The notes beneath the pieces are model-generated. The model saw only the letters and a list, made by a program, of their open reading frames with translations, had not been told where the DNA came from and ran no database searches. A stretch of DNA of 64,000 bases from Micromonospora arida (GTDB taxonomy: Bacteria; Actinomycetota; Actinomycetes; Mycobacteriales; Micromonosporaceae), in the NCBI RefSeq assembly GCF_003857035.1, contig NZ_QGSY01000087.1, positions 1-64,000 on the forward strand, in the 5' to 3' direction. Positions 9,110 to 16,784 of this stretch are shown one piece after another. Position 1 is the first letter of the stretch. Each line of letters opens with the position of its first letter. The position numbers and the translations under genes were made by a program.

Positions 9110-10479
9110 CCCGACGTCGTTTCCCCGTCCGGATGGCAGCGCCCGCGCTCGTCCTGGCCCCGCTGCTGCTGACGATCCCGGCGGCGGTCCCCGCCCGGGC
9201 GGCACCACCGGCCGCGGCGATCGGTCCCACGGCCGCGACGCTGGGCTGCCGGCTGTACTTCAACGACGCCGGTACCGGCAGCTCGCCGACGGTCTGGCAG
9301 GACACCTTCACCCTGACCCAGTCCCCGGCTGAGCCGAAGGTCGGCGACACGGTGACCGTCACGCTCACCGCGCCCACCGGCCCCGACAACGGGCCGGTGG
9401 GGCTGAACGCCGGTGACGTTCCGGTGAACGTCACGCTGGCCCTGGGCGGCTCGCTCTCCGGCAGCGCGACGCTGCGGATGTCCTCGTACCCCGCGCGGGC
9501 CGTCGCCCCGGCGGAACCGCTCGGCCCGATCACCGCGACCGGCACCTACTTCGCCGCCGCCGCCGGAGCGGCGACGCTCACCGTCGGGCGGGTCACCTTC
9601 GCCAACGCCTCGGCCACGACGCACTGCTCGGCTGCCGGCGACCGCGACCACAAGGCCGCACCGGTGCCGACCTCCATCGTGGAGGACTTCACCGTCGGCG
9701 GTACCGGCACCGCGACCCCACCGCCGAGCCCGTCCGCCTCCGCAACGCCGTCGCCCTCCGCAAAACCGTCGCCGTCGCTCCCGCCGCCGGCGACGGACGA
9801 CCCGCCGACGGCAACCGACGAGGTCGACACGCCGGCGCAACCGTTCGGCCCGAAGAGCGTGAAGCTGAACTGCAAGACGCTGAGCAGCCTCTCGGCGTGG
9901 ACCGCCACGCACACGCTGAGCATGTCGCCCAGCAACCCCGGGCGGGGCGCCAAGGTGACGGTGAGCCTGAAGTTCTCGGCCGGCCCGAAGAGCGGACCGG
10001 TGCCCGTCGGCGCCGGTGATCTGGTGCCCAAGGCGACCGTCAAGGTCGGCGGGGTGGGCAGCGGCACGGTGAACCTGAGGGGCCCGGCGTACGGCGCGAT
10101 CGACGCCTACGCCGCCCTGCCCGGCGCGACGCTGACCGGGACCTACACCACCGCGCGGGCGGGCCTGGTCAGTCTGACGGTCAGCAACATCGTCTTCGAT
10201 CACCCGCAGGTCGACACCGAGTGCAACGCCGGCGCCGACCCGGTCACCGGCCCGAAGGAGACGTCGATCGTCGCCAAGTTCACGGTGAAGTCGCGGGCCG
10301 CGACCGACGACGAGGGCGAAGGCGGTGGCGGTGGCAACGGCGACGGTGGTGGGTCGTTGCCGACCACGGGCGAGGGGGGCGTGACGACGCTGATGCTGCT
10401 CTGGTCGAGCGCGGCGCTCCTGCTCGGTGTCGGTCTGGTCGTGGTGCTGCCGAGGCGACGCGGCATTCTGCGCAGCTGA
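9106..10479 (+). CDS. LPxTG sortase-anchored surface protein with two repeated domains
   Basis: The 457-residue protein starts at an ATG overlapping the previous stop and has a signal peptide ending near ARA-APP. Two homologous domains (about residues 45-205 and 245-400) share the order: an early Cys, W-x-x-T/H-T, xVTVxL, a PVGAGD/GLNAGDV turn, T-G-T-Y and a late Cys before a basic turn. A Pro/Ser-rich linker separates them. The C-terminus carries LPTTG at 418-422, a hydrophobic helix and the basic end RRRGILRS, the classic sortase signal. The repeated domain is not one I recognise. The gene ends the surface/transport operon and is followed by a strong terminator. Confidence 0.82.
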   Translation: MTRRRFPVRMAAPALVLAPLLLTIPAAVPARAAPPAAAIGPTAATLGCRLYFNDAGTGSSPTVWQDTFTLTQSPAEPKVGDTVTVTLTAPTGPDNGPVGLNAGDVPVNVTLALGGSLSGSATLRMSSYPARAVAPAEPLGPITATGTYFAAAAGAATLTVGRVTFANASATTHCSAAGDRDHKAAPVPTSIVEDFTVGGTGTATPPPSPSASATPSPSAKPSPSLPPPATDDPPTATDEVDTPAQPFGPKSVKLNCKTLSSLSAWTATHTLSMSPSNPGRGAKVTVSLKFSAGPKSGPVPVGAGDLVPKATVKVGGVGSGTVNLRGPAYGAIDAYAALPGATLTGTYTTARAGLVSLTVSNIVFDHPQVDTECNAGADPVTGPKETSIVAKFTVKSRAATDDEGEGGGGGNGDGGGSLPTTGEGGVTTLMLLWSSAALLLGVGLVVVLPRRRGILRS

Positions 10480-10489
10480 GCCCGCAAAT

Positions 10490-10523
10490 GGCGTGGGCCG
10501 GGGAGGTATTTCCGGCCCACGCC
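10490..10523 (+). terminator. Stem-loop terminator after the surface/transport operon
   Basis: A perfect 12-bp inverted repeat (10490-10501 with 10512-10523, GGCGTGGGCCGG/CCGGCCCACGCC) surrounds a 10-base loop, eleven bases after the last stop of the operon. There is no long T run, as is common in actinomycetes. Confidence 0.8.
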
Positions 10524-10617
10524 GTTGCGTATCGCCCGACAGCGCCGGTGTCTCTCCGCACGTCTGATTGGCGACTTCCCGCTGACGCATCGCAACAGTC
10601 ATGCCTAGCGTTACGGA

Positions 10618-11517
10618 GTGCAGCCGAACGAGCCATCCCCCGCACAGGCCCTGACCGCGCGCCTGGCGCACAGGTACGCAGCCGACCAGGTGGTCGCCGA
10701 TGTGGTGAAGGCCCTCAACACCGCGCACGGCACGCCGCTGACCGTGGCACTTCTCGACACGCCCGTCGGCAGCGACCACCTGCGGGAAACCAACACGATC
10801 GTCCTGTCCACGAAGTACGCCGAGCCAGGGCTCGCCACCGTCGCCGACAAGCTGATCCTGTACCGGTTGGCCACGGCATTCGCGCACCTCACTGTGGACA
10901 CGCGCGATGCGGAGGCACTCCAGACATACAACGTGCGCCAGCTACGGCTGTGGCGGTTGGCGAACCCGCCCCAGGGCCCGCCGCCCGCGGAGGTGTACCG
11001 GTTCTACCACGGCACAAACCGTTGCAATTTCTACGGCGGCGGCATCCAGCTCACGGGCCTGACGCCGGGTAAGGCCGGCAGCGGCATCGGCTGCAAACGC
11101 TGGGAGAGACACGACATTGGCAGCGAGAGCAAGGACCAGGGCTGGAACACTGTCACCCGCGACTTCGACATGGCGCTCTCCTACGCCCGGCAGCACACCG
11201 AATGGGCCATGGGGAGAAAACGCAACGAGCCGACCCTGCGCGACGTTGCCGGAGAGGGCGGGCTCGTCCTCGCCTTCGACATGCCGAAGAAGGCCGTCGA
11301 CGGCAACGACCGGTGGCGCCAGGACAAGAGCGGAGACCCGAACAACTTCCAGACCGAGGAAGCGATACCAGCGGAGTGGATTCGGGTGGTAGAGGAGCTG
11401 GGCATCCCAGGGCCCTTGACGGCTGTGGCGCCACCCCCGGAAACCACCGAGGCCCCGGCCAAGGCGAACCCGACGCCGAGCAACAGGCGACGTGTCTACC
11501 CGACATCGACACCTTGA
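10618..11517 (+). CDS. Putative ADP-ribosyltransferase-fold protein (H-Y-E pattern), unassigned family
   Basis: The 299-residue product has no recognisable named domain, but the middle reads like an ADP-ribosyltransferase core: FYHGTN (His131), DMALSYARQ (Tyr189) on a following strand/helix, LVLAFDMP as a core strand, and FQTEEAIPAEWI (Glu247/248 or Glu253) where the catalytic Glu would sit. The C-terminal 35 residues are Pro/Thr-rich. GTG 10618 has no properly spaced ribosome site; TAGCGT at 10606 could be a -10 box for a leaderless mRNA. The gene stands alone between two convergent operons. The NAD-transfer activity is inference from motif order and could be wrong. Confidence 0.5.
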   Translation: MQPNEPSPAQALTARLAHRYAADQVVADVVKALNTAHGTPLTVALLDTPVGSDHLRETNTIVLSTKYAEPGLATVADKLILYRLATAFAHLTVDTRDAEALQTYNVRQLRLWRLANPPQGPPPAEVYRFYHGTNRCNFYGGGIQLTGLTPGKAGSGIGCKRWERHDIGSESKDQGWNTVTRDFDMALSYARQHTEWAMGRKRNEPTLRDVAGEGGLVLAFDMPKKAVDGNDRWRQDKSGDPNNFQTEEAIPAEWIRVVEELGIPGPLTAVAPPPETTEAPAKANPTPSNRRRVYPTSTP

Positions 11518-11534
11518 GGATCGTGACCTCCTTC

Positions 11535-12278
11535 TCAGTGTTCGCGCAGCAGGGAACCGGCGCCGTACACCTTGTCGGTGATCCCGTTCTCGCGCAGCGC
11601 CATCCACCAGGTCGCCGCGTTGATGGCGATCACCGGCTTGCCGAGCCAGCGTTCGGCCTCGTCGGCCAGCCCGACCATCGACAGGTTGGTGCCGCACTGG
11701 ACCAGGGCGTCCACGTCCGGGCCGTCCACGGCCAGCAGCGCCCGGCGCAACTCGTCCTCCGGAACGTGGGCGATGGAGACCGCGGTCGGGCACTTGAGCC
11801 CCTCGATCGCGGCCACCTCGAAGCCGATCTCGGAGAAGAACTGCACGACGTTCGTGTCGCCGATCGGTTGGTACGGCGTCACCACGCCGATCCGGCGCGC
11901 GCCGTGGAGGCGCAGTGCCCGCTCGCACGCCTCCGCCCCGGTCGCCACCTCCAGCCCGGTGGCCGCCCTGATCTGGGCGACAAATTCCCGGTTGCCCTCG
12001 ACACCGCCCCAGAACGTCTCGGCGGACATCCCCATCACCATGTAGTCGGGCTCGCAGGTCAGCACCCGCTCGCAGGCCGCGCCGATCTCACCGCGGATCT
12101 GCGTCAGGAGGTTCTCGAAGTTGCTGTCGCTGGACAGGTCCTGGTTACGGATGTGGATGCGGGAGAAGTGCGCGGTCACCCCGGGCACCGTCATCCGGTA
12201 GAAGTCCGGCTCCACGATGGTGTTGGTCGACGGGGCGATGACGCCGAACTTGCGGCGCCAGCCGAGCGCGTCGGTCAT
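11535..12278 (-). CDS. Maleate cis-trans isomerase / Asp-Glu racemase superfamily protein
   Basis: The 247-residue product shows the hallmarks of the maleate isomerase/arylmalonate decarboxylase family: IAPSTNTIVEPD near the start (residues about 14-25), the TPYQPIGD loop and the LVQCGTNLS stretch holding the second catalytic cysteine. The first cysteine position of the best-studied enzymes is less clear here (SAETFWGG). Maleate isomerase turns maleate into fumarate, and family members also turn methylmaleate (citraconate) into mesaconate. The start ATG overlaps the upstream stop and has AGGAAGGAG before it. It is the last gene of the RCCR operon and would link maleamate-type products to central metabolism. 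Confidence 0.78.
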   Translation of the reverse strand: MTDALGWRRKFGVIAPSTNTIVEPDFYRMTVPGVTAHFSRIHIRNQDLSSDSNFENLLTQIRGEIGAACERVLTCEPDYMVMGMSAETFWGGVEGNREFVAQIRAATGLEVATGAEACERALRLHGARRIGVVTPYQPIGDTNVVQFFSEIGFEVAAIEGLKCPTAVSIAHVPEDELRRALLAVDGPDVDALVQCGTNLSMVGLADEAERWLGKPVIAINAATWWMALRENGITDKVYGAGSLLREH

Positions 12279-12958
12279 GACCTCACGGCTCCTTCCTGGG
12301 CGGGGGTCGGGTGGGGACTGGCCGGGGCCAGCGTGCGGGCGCGCGCGGTCAGCCACGCCGCGGCCAGCAGCGCCGCCTGACCGAGGGTGTTGGTGCCCTG
12401 TTCCACCCACTGCATGACCAGCGTCTCGTGATCGGGATGGTTGCGCAGCGGCACCAGCAGCAGTACGCAGGCCAGCCCGGAGACGTAGAGCGCCACTGCG
12501 CCCCAGGCGCGCCGTCGGCCGGCGATGACCGCGGCCAGAACGCTGATGGCGGTCACGCCCGTGGTGGCGAGGGCGAAGATGGGGGCGAAGATGGCGTACG
12601 CGGCGGCCACGCCGGCGGTCACGGCCAGCACGGCGGCGAACGGCCACCACGGCACGCTGCGCCCGCGCAGCGCGCTTGCCAGGCCCCAGACCAGACCGAC
12701 CGCGCCGACCGCCATCAGCGGGAACAGCGCCGCCTCCAGCCAGGGCAGGTCGATCGAGAACCCGGCCAGCAGCAGCTTCCAGGTCGACTTGGCCAGGCCG
12801 CCGAGGCCGATCAGGACGGCGCTGACGCGGGCGACCGGGCCCACTCGCGGCACGACCCGGGCGGTCACGCCGGCCAGGATCCAGAACCCGACCAGCGCCA
12901 GACCGGTCGGCACGAAGTCCTCCAGCGCGAGGACGACTGTGTAGTCGCTGCCGTTCAC
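12275..12958 (-). CDS. Polytopic membrane protein of unknown function in the RCCR operon
   Basis: The 227-residue protein starts at a GTG that overlaps the stop of the reductase gene upstream (GTGA). It has about six hydrophobic helices, for example DFVPTGLALVGFWILAGV and AVGLVWGLASAL, with short charged loops and a Pro-rich C-terminus. No transporter or enzyme motif is visible. The tight overlaps on both sides show it is translated with the tetrapyrrole-type genes. A membrane anchor, a pigment transport aid or an electron-transfer partner are possible, but nothing in the sequence decides between them. Confidence 0.7.
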   Translation of the reverse strand: MNGSDYTVVLALEDFVPTGLALVGFWILAGVTARVVPRVGPVARVSAVLIGLGGLAKSTWKLLLAGFSIDLPWLEAALFPLMAVGAVGLVWGLASALRGRSVPWWPFAAVLAVTAGVAAAYAIFAPIFALATTGVTAISVLAAVIAGRRRAWGAVALYVSGLACVLLLVPLRNHPDHETLVMQWVEQGTNTLGQAALLAAAWLTARARTLAPASPHPTPAQEGAVRS

Positions 12959-13803
12959 GACAGGTGCTCGCGCCCGGTCACGGCGGGGCCGCCGACGGAC
13001 TCGCCGAAGAGGTCGCGCTTGCGGAAGCCGGCGACGGCGAACCGAGCGGCGGCCTTGCGGCTGGTCAGCCAGGCGGCCCGGCTGCCGTTGCGGCCCCCGG
13101 CGAGGACCCGGTCGGCCAGCCACGGGGTGACCGTCTCGACCCGGTCACCGAGGATGTTGAAGACCTTCTTGGCCTTCGCCAGCTCGTCCGGCGGGTAGTC
13201 GTGGGTGAGCAGGTCGGTCACGACGATGCCGGGGGAGAGGTGGTGCACGGTGACCCTGTCGGCGACCCCGGCTGCGGCGAGCTCCTTGGCCAGCCCGTCG
13301 GTCAGGTAGGTGACCGCGCGCTTGGATGCCCCGTACCCGGTAAGCCCCGGCCGGGCCTGCCCGTTGGAGCCGAAGCCCTCCATGTTCCACAGCGCGCCGC
13401 GACCCTGCTCGATCATCGCGGCGAGCACCACCGCGCTGGCCCGGGCCACCCCGCCGAGGTTCGCCGCGAGCACTCCGTCCAGCTCTGCCGGCGGCAGCTC
13501 CCACAGTGGGCGGCGGGCATGGTTCGTGCCCGCGTTGTTGATCCAGATGTCGACCCCGCCGAACGCCTCGGCGGCCGTCGACCAGAGCACGGACACGTCG
13601 TCGCGGTCGGTGACGTCCGCACGTACCCCGAGCACCTCGGCTCCGGCCGGCACCGAGGCTTCGGAACGCAGTGTGGCAAGCGCCGTTGCCACCGACTCCG
13701 CGCTGCGTCCGCAGAACGCGACCCGGGCGCCGCGGGCCAGCAGCGCGCGTACCAGGCCGGCACCGATCCCGCGGGTGCCGCCGGTCACCACCACCGCGGT
13801 CAT
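12955..13803 (-). CDS. NYC1/NOL-like short-chain reductase (chlorophyll(ide) b reductase relative)
   Basis: The 282-residue protein is a classical SDR: TGGTRGIG (7-14) for NADPH binding, NNAG (89-92), catalytic Ser146, Tyr157 and Lys161. Beyond the generic SDR core, it shares with plant NYC1/NOL the stretches WINNAGTN, RPLxE, NMEGFGS (plants NMDGAGS), YGxSK, SPGIVVTDLL (plants SPGMVLTELL), FNIL (plants FNII), ETV and a late A-x-x-x-LT. NYC1/NOL reduce the C7 formyl of chlorophyll b. The comparison was made from memory, not by alignment search. A paralogue lies at 37593. A plain SDR for another carbonyl remains possible. Confidence 0.75.
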   Translation of the reverse strand: MTAVVVTGGTRGIGAGLVRALLARGARVAFCGRSAESVATALATLRSEASVPAGAEVLGVRADVTDRDDVSVLWSTAAEAFGGVDIWINNAGTNHARRPLWELPPAELDGVLAANLGGVARASAVVLAAMIEQGRGALWNMEGFGSNGQARPGLTGYGASKRAVTYLTDGLAKELAAAGVADRVTVHHLSPGIVVTDLLTHDYPPDELAKAKKVFNILGDRVETVTPWLADRVLAGGRNGSRAAWLTSRKAAARFAVAGFRKRDLFGESVGGPAVTGREHLS

Positions 13804-14801
13804 CCGGCCGGCTCCCAGGCGAGCAGCCCGTGCAGGACGCTGTCCAGTACGTTGCCCCGGAACAGCTCGTACACCACGGCGAGGCGCCCGCCGGCGGACA
13901 TGCCCGGTTCGGCGTCGATGGCGAACTCGCGGCCCTTGACCTTCCACACGTCGCCGCCGTCGGCGTGAAAGTGCCAGGACGGGTAGCTGGCCCGGCCGAA
14001 GCCCTGTGCGTTGCCCCAGGCGTCGGGGCCCTCGAAGAACAGCCGGTCACCGTCGCGGCGCTGCTCGACCACGTACCGCCGGTCCAGGCCAGCACCGGCC
14101 CAGCTGACCACCCGCCGGGTGCGCAGCAGGTCGATCGGCTCCAGGCCGAGGCGCACCGCGACCTCGCCGCGCAGCTGCTGGTCGGCGCCCCACAGCGCGC
14201 AGCTACCGGTGAACGCGCCGGCCTGCTTGGTCGGCAGGATGTACGGCACCGGACCGCGCCGCTCCTCGGCGGACAGGAACCGCGCCACCCGCTCGCGGGT
14301 GGCCGGGTTGGTGTCGTAGTCGAAGCTTCGGGTGTAGACGCCGTTGAAGCAGCCCACCACCGTCCAGCCCTGGTAGAGCATCGACGAGTAGACCTGGGTC
14401 TCGCCGTCGGGCAGCACCTGATTCCAGGTGTTCAGGTCGACCTGCCAGCCGGGGCCGTAGTAGTGCGAGTCCACGAAGGAGCCGTACGGCTGGCCGGTGC
14501 CGAAGAAGTCGGGGCCGGTGTAGACCCGGTCGGCGTCGGAGTCGATGACGCCGAAGGCGAACGGCGCGCCCAGCCGGTAGCGCCCGGCCAGCTCGCCCCC
14601 GCCGACCAGCCCGCCGTCCATGAAGTACGTGGTGACGCCGTCGGCGAAGACCGACGAGCGGCGGATCTTCTCGAAGCCCTGCCAGACGCCGGTGGCGGTG
14701 AACAGCGACGGCCGGCCGTGCCACTCGCCGGCGATCCGCTGCTGCCACTCGCTCGGTTCGGCGGCCGCCGGTGCGGGGGCCGGTGCGGTCGGTTCACCCA
14801 T
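13800..14801 (-). CDS. Conserved-looking protein of unknown function, possibly lipocalin-like beta-barrel
   Basis: This 333-residue soluble protein has no signal peptide and many short strands rich in Trp, Tyr, Phe and Gly, as in beta-barrel lipid- or pigment-binding proteins. Its opening (EWQQRIAGEWHG, then a G-x-W-x-G-F strand) recalls DUF3598/calycin proteins of cyanobacteria, but the resemblance is weak. It overlaps the NYC1-like gene by 4 bases and the RCCR-like gene by 8. Within a set that lacks an obvious magnesium dechelatase or pigment carrier, it is a candidate for such a missing job, which is speculation. Confidence 0.65.
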   Translation of the reverse strand: MGEPTAPAPAPAAAEPSEWQQRIAGEWHGRPSLFTATGVWQGFEKIRRSSVFADGVTTYFMDGGLVGGGELAGRYRLGAPFAFGVIDSDADRVYTGPDFFGTGQPYGSFVDSHYYGPGWQVDLNTWNQVLPDGETQVYSSMLYQGWTVVGCFNGVYTRSFDYDTNPATRERVARFLSAEERRGPVPYILPTKQAGAFTGSCALWGADQQLRGEVAVRLGLEPIDLLRTRRVVSWAGAGLDRRYVVEQRRDGDRLFFEGPDAWGNAQGFGRASYPSWHFHADGGDVWKVKGREFAIDAEPGMSAGGRLAVVYELFRGNVLDSVLHGLLAWEPAG

Positions 14802-15516
14802 TGCCGATCAGCTCCGCCCGGATCCGGTCGGTCGCCGGCTCGCCGATCAGCCGGGTGACCCGGGCCCAGACCGGGTCGACGTCGGGACTGAACAGGTTGA
14901 CCCGCACGGCGGCGTCCCGGGCGGCCAAATCGGTGTCGGCCAGGCCGGCCACGACGTCGGCCGGTAGGCCGTCGGTGACCAGCGCGGACCAGTGCTCGGC
15001 GTACGCGGAGACGGCGGCTCCGATCTTCCGGAACGCCTCCTCGGTGGCCCGGCCGACCAGCATCCACGGCGACATCAGCGCGCACTGGCGGGGCCCGATG
15101 TCGGCCCGGCTCAGCCCGTCCATCGCGCTGGCCTCGGTGAAGACCGGGGTGAGCGGCTGGTACGCCGCGTCCAGGTAGGGCAGGTGGCTGCTCAGCTCGG
15201 CCCGGGGAATCAGGTCGAGGTGGTAGGCGTAGTAGTCGCCGCCGTACACCGAGTCCAGGGTGAAGTGCGGGACCGCGCTGTCGGCGGCGGTGAAGGCGAA
15301 GACCATGTGGCTGTCGAGGCGGATCATCGGAACGACCAGCCCGACGTAGACCACCTTGGCCACCGGCTGGCCGGGTGCGCCCTGCCAGACCCGCAGCGCA
15401 CCCACCGGGTCGGGCGACATCGGGCTGCTCAGCGGCTCGTCGATGACCGCGGTGAGCGGGTGCCGGGCGGTCAGGTGGGCCACCGCGTTCTCGCAGAGTT
15501 CCAGCGGGAGACTCAT
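14794..15516 (-). CDS. Divergent RCCR/ferredoxin-dependent bilin reductase superfamily protein
   Basis: The 240-residue protein carries HLDLIPRAELSSHLPYLDAAY at 99-119, the counterpart of the LDLPxRxDLxxxPDYLxxYY segment of plant red chlorophyll catabolite reductase. It continues with a C-terminal helix pattern (AARDAAVRVNLF, then LIGEPATDRIRAEL) parallel to the RRxxI...FGEE...VxxA ending of RCCR. It is shorter and more divergent than its neighbour at 17771, so the two may act on different intermediates or form a heteromer. The ATG overlaps the Rieske stop. Confidence is moderate because only two blocks match well. Confidence 0.6.
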   Translation of the reverse strand: MSLPLELCENAVAHLTARHPLTAVIDEPLSSPMSPDPVGALRVWQGAPGQPVAKVVYVGLVVPMIRLDSHMVFAFTAADSAVPHFTLDSVYGGDYYAYHLDLIPRAELSSHLPYLDAAYQPLTPVFTEASAMDGLSRADIGPRQCALMSPWMLVGRATEEAFRKIGAAVSAYAEHWSALVTDGLPADVVAGLADTDLAARDAAVRVNLFSPDVDPVWARVTRLIGEPATDRIRAELIGNG

Positions 15517-16778
15517 GCCTGCTCCTTCGTATTCGCGCTGCTGGTGGGCCCCGCCTGCGCCTCGGCTCCTGCGGCGGCGTCGGCGCCCTCTTCCTCGGTG
15601 ATGCGCTTGAGCCCGATCCGCTGCGACTCCACCACGGTCGGGTGGTCGCCCTTGGCCTTGTGCACCCAGGCGCGGGCCAGCTCCGGGTTCTCCCGGCGGG
15701 CCGGCGAGGGGATGACGGTCGCCTCCCGGCGCGGCACGTCGCCCGTGATCCGGTCGGCGTCGGAGAGCATCCAGCCTCGTTCGGCCAGCTCCTGGCGGCG
15801 TCGCCGGTAGTGCACCGCGATGAGGTCGCTCTTGACGTGCAGTTCCGCGCCGAGGTCGAACGGGAGCAGCTCGGGGCGGACGTTGTTCACCACCTCGGCG
15901 TCCTGATAGAAGATCTTGAGGACGCGCTGTACGGCGTTGCGGTTGGCCCACGTCCCGGTGAAGAAGGTGCGTAGCGCGACCCACTTGACCAGCGTGGTCG
16001 TCTCGTCCACCGGGATGTTGGTGTCGTAGATGATCAGCTCACCGATCGGCAGCCGGACGTGCAGCTTGATCATGTTGGGCAGCATCCAACCGGCCGAGGT
16101 GACCACCGGCGGGCGGTTGGCCAGGTCCGCGTTGTTGCGGTTGACCAGCGACCAGAGGCCCTTGGAGCGCGGCGGGTGCAGGCTGACCGTGGCGAACGCC
16201 GACCACTCGTCGGGCATTTCAAGCTCGTACTCGGGAACCTCGGGCTTCTGCGGGTTGCCGAATGCGCCGCCGTGCACGAAGGGCGCGTGCGCGATGTCGC
16301 AGCCGTTCTCCAGGATCCGCTCGTAGTTGGCCTTCCACAGGAACTCGCCGGTCACCGCGCGGAACTTGCCACCGTTCTCCACAAGGTTGTCGAACTCCGG
16401 CCAGACCGGGATCGGCGGTCGCTCGGCCTCGGGCAGGTCGCCCATGAAGACCCAGACGAAGCCATAGCGCTCCTGCACGGGGTACGAGTCGACCCGGGCC
16501 TTGTTCGGGATGCCCCGGCCGGGCTGGTTCGCCGGGATCTTCGTGCACGCCCCACCCGGCTCGAACTCCCAGCCGTGATACGGGCAGACGATGTTCTCGC
16601 CGGCCGTCGAGCCGCCGGAGAGCGCCGCGCCCCGGTGCACGCACAGGTCGGACAGAGCCACCACGCGCCCGCGCGGGGTGCGGTAGAGGGCCAGGTACTG
16701 GCCGAGCACGGTGATCCGGGCTGGCTTGGTGGTGACCCGGTCGGAGAACTCGACCGCGTACCAGAAGTTCTTGAGCAT
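15513..16778 (-). CDS. Rieske non-heme iron oxygenase, pheophorbide a oxygenase/vanillate demethylase-like
   Basis: The 421-residue protein has the N-terminal Rieske ligands C46-V-H48 and C65-P-Y-H68, and the mononuclear-iron site DIAHAPFVH (Asp161, His164, His169) within ENGCDIAHAPFVHGG. The arrangement of D, two histidines and the following aromatic strand fits the single-chain group that includes pheophorbide a oxygenase, Tic55/Ptc52 and VanA. The C-terminal CxxC of the plant enzymes is not seen. Reductase and ferredoxin genes are not adjacent, so electrons must come from elsewhere. GGAGGT precedes the ATG. Neighbouring RCCR-like genes favour opening of a tetrapyrrole ring over O-demethylation, but that is context inference. 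Confidence 0.8.
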   Translation of the reverse strand: MLKNFWYAVEFSDRVTTKPARITVLGQYLALYRTPRGRVVALSDLCVHRGAALSGGSTAGENIVCPYHGWEFEPGGACTKIPANQPGRGIPNKARVDSYPVQERYGFVWVFMGDLPEAERPPIPVWPEFDNLVENGGKFRAVTGEFLWKANYERILENGCDIAHAPFVHGGAFGNPQKPEVPEYELEMPDEWSAFATVSLHPPRSKGLWSLVNRNNADLANRPPVVTSAGWMLPNMIKLHVRLPIGELIIYDTNIPVDETTTLVKWVALRTFFTGTWANRNAVQRVLKIFYQDAEVVNNVRPELLPFDLGAELHVKSDLIAVHYRRRRQELAERGWMLSDADRITGDVPRREATVIPSPARRENPELARAWVHKAKGDHPTVVESQRIGLKRITEEEGADAAAGAEAQAGPTSSANTKEQA

Positions 16779-16784
16779 GGTGGC

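Noticed and set aside
15513-16778. Ordinary vanillate demethylase.
   Set aside because: Not excluded by sequence, but no VanB-type reductase is nearby and the neighbours are RCCR-like; kept as the alternative.
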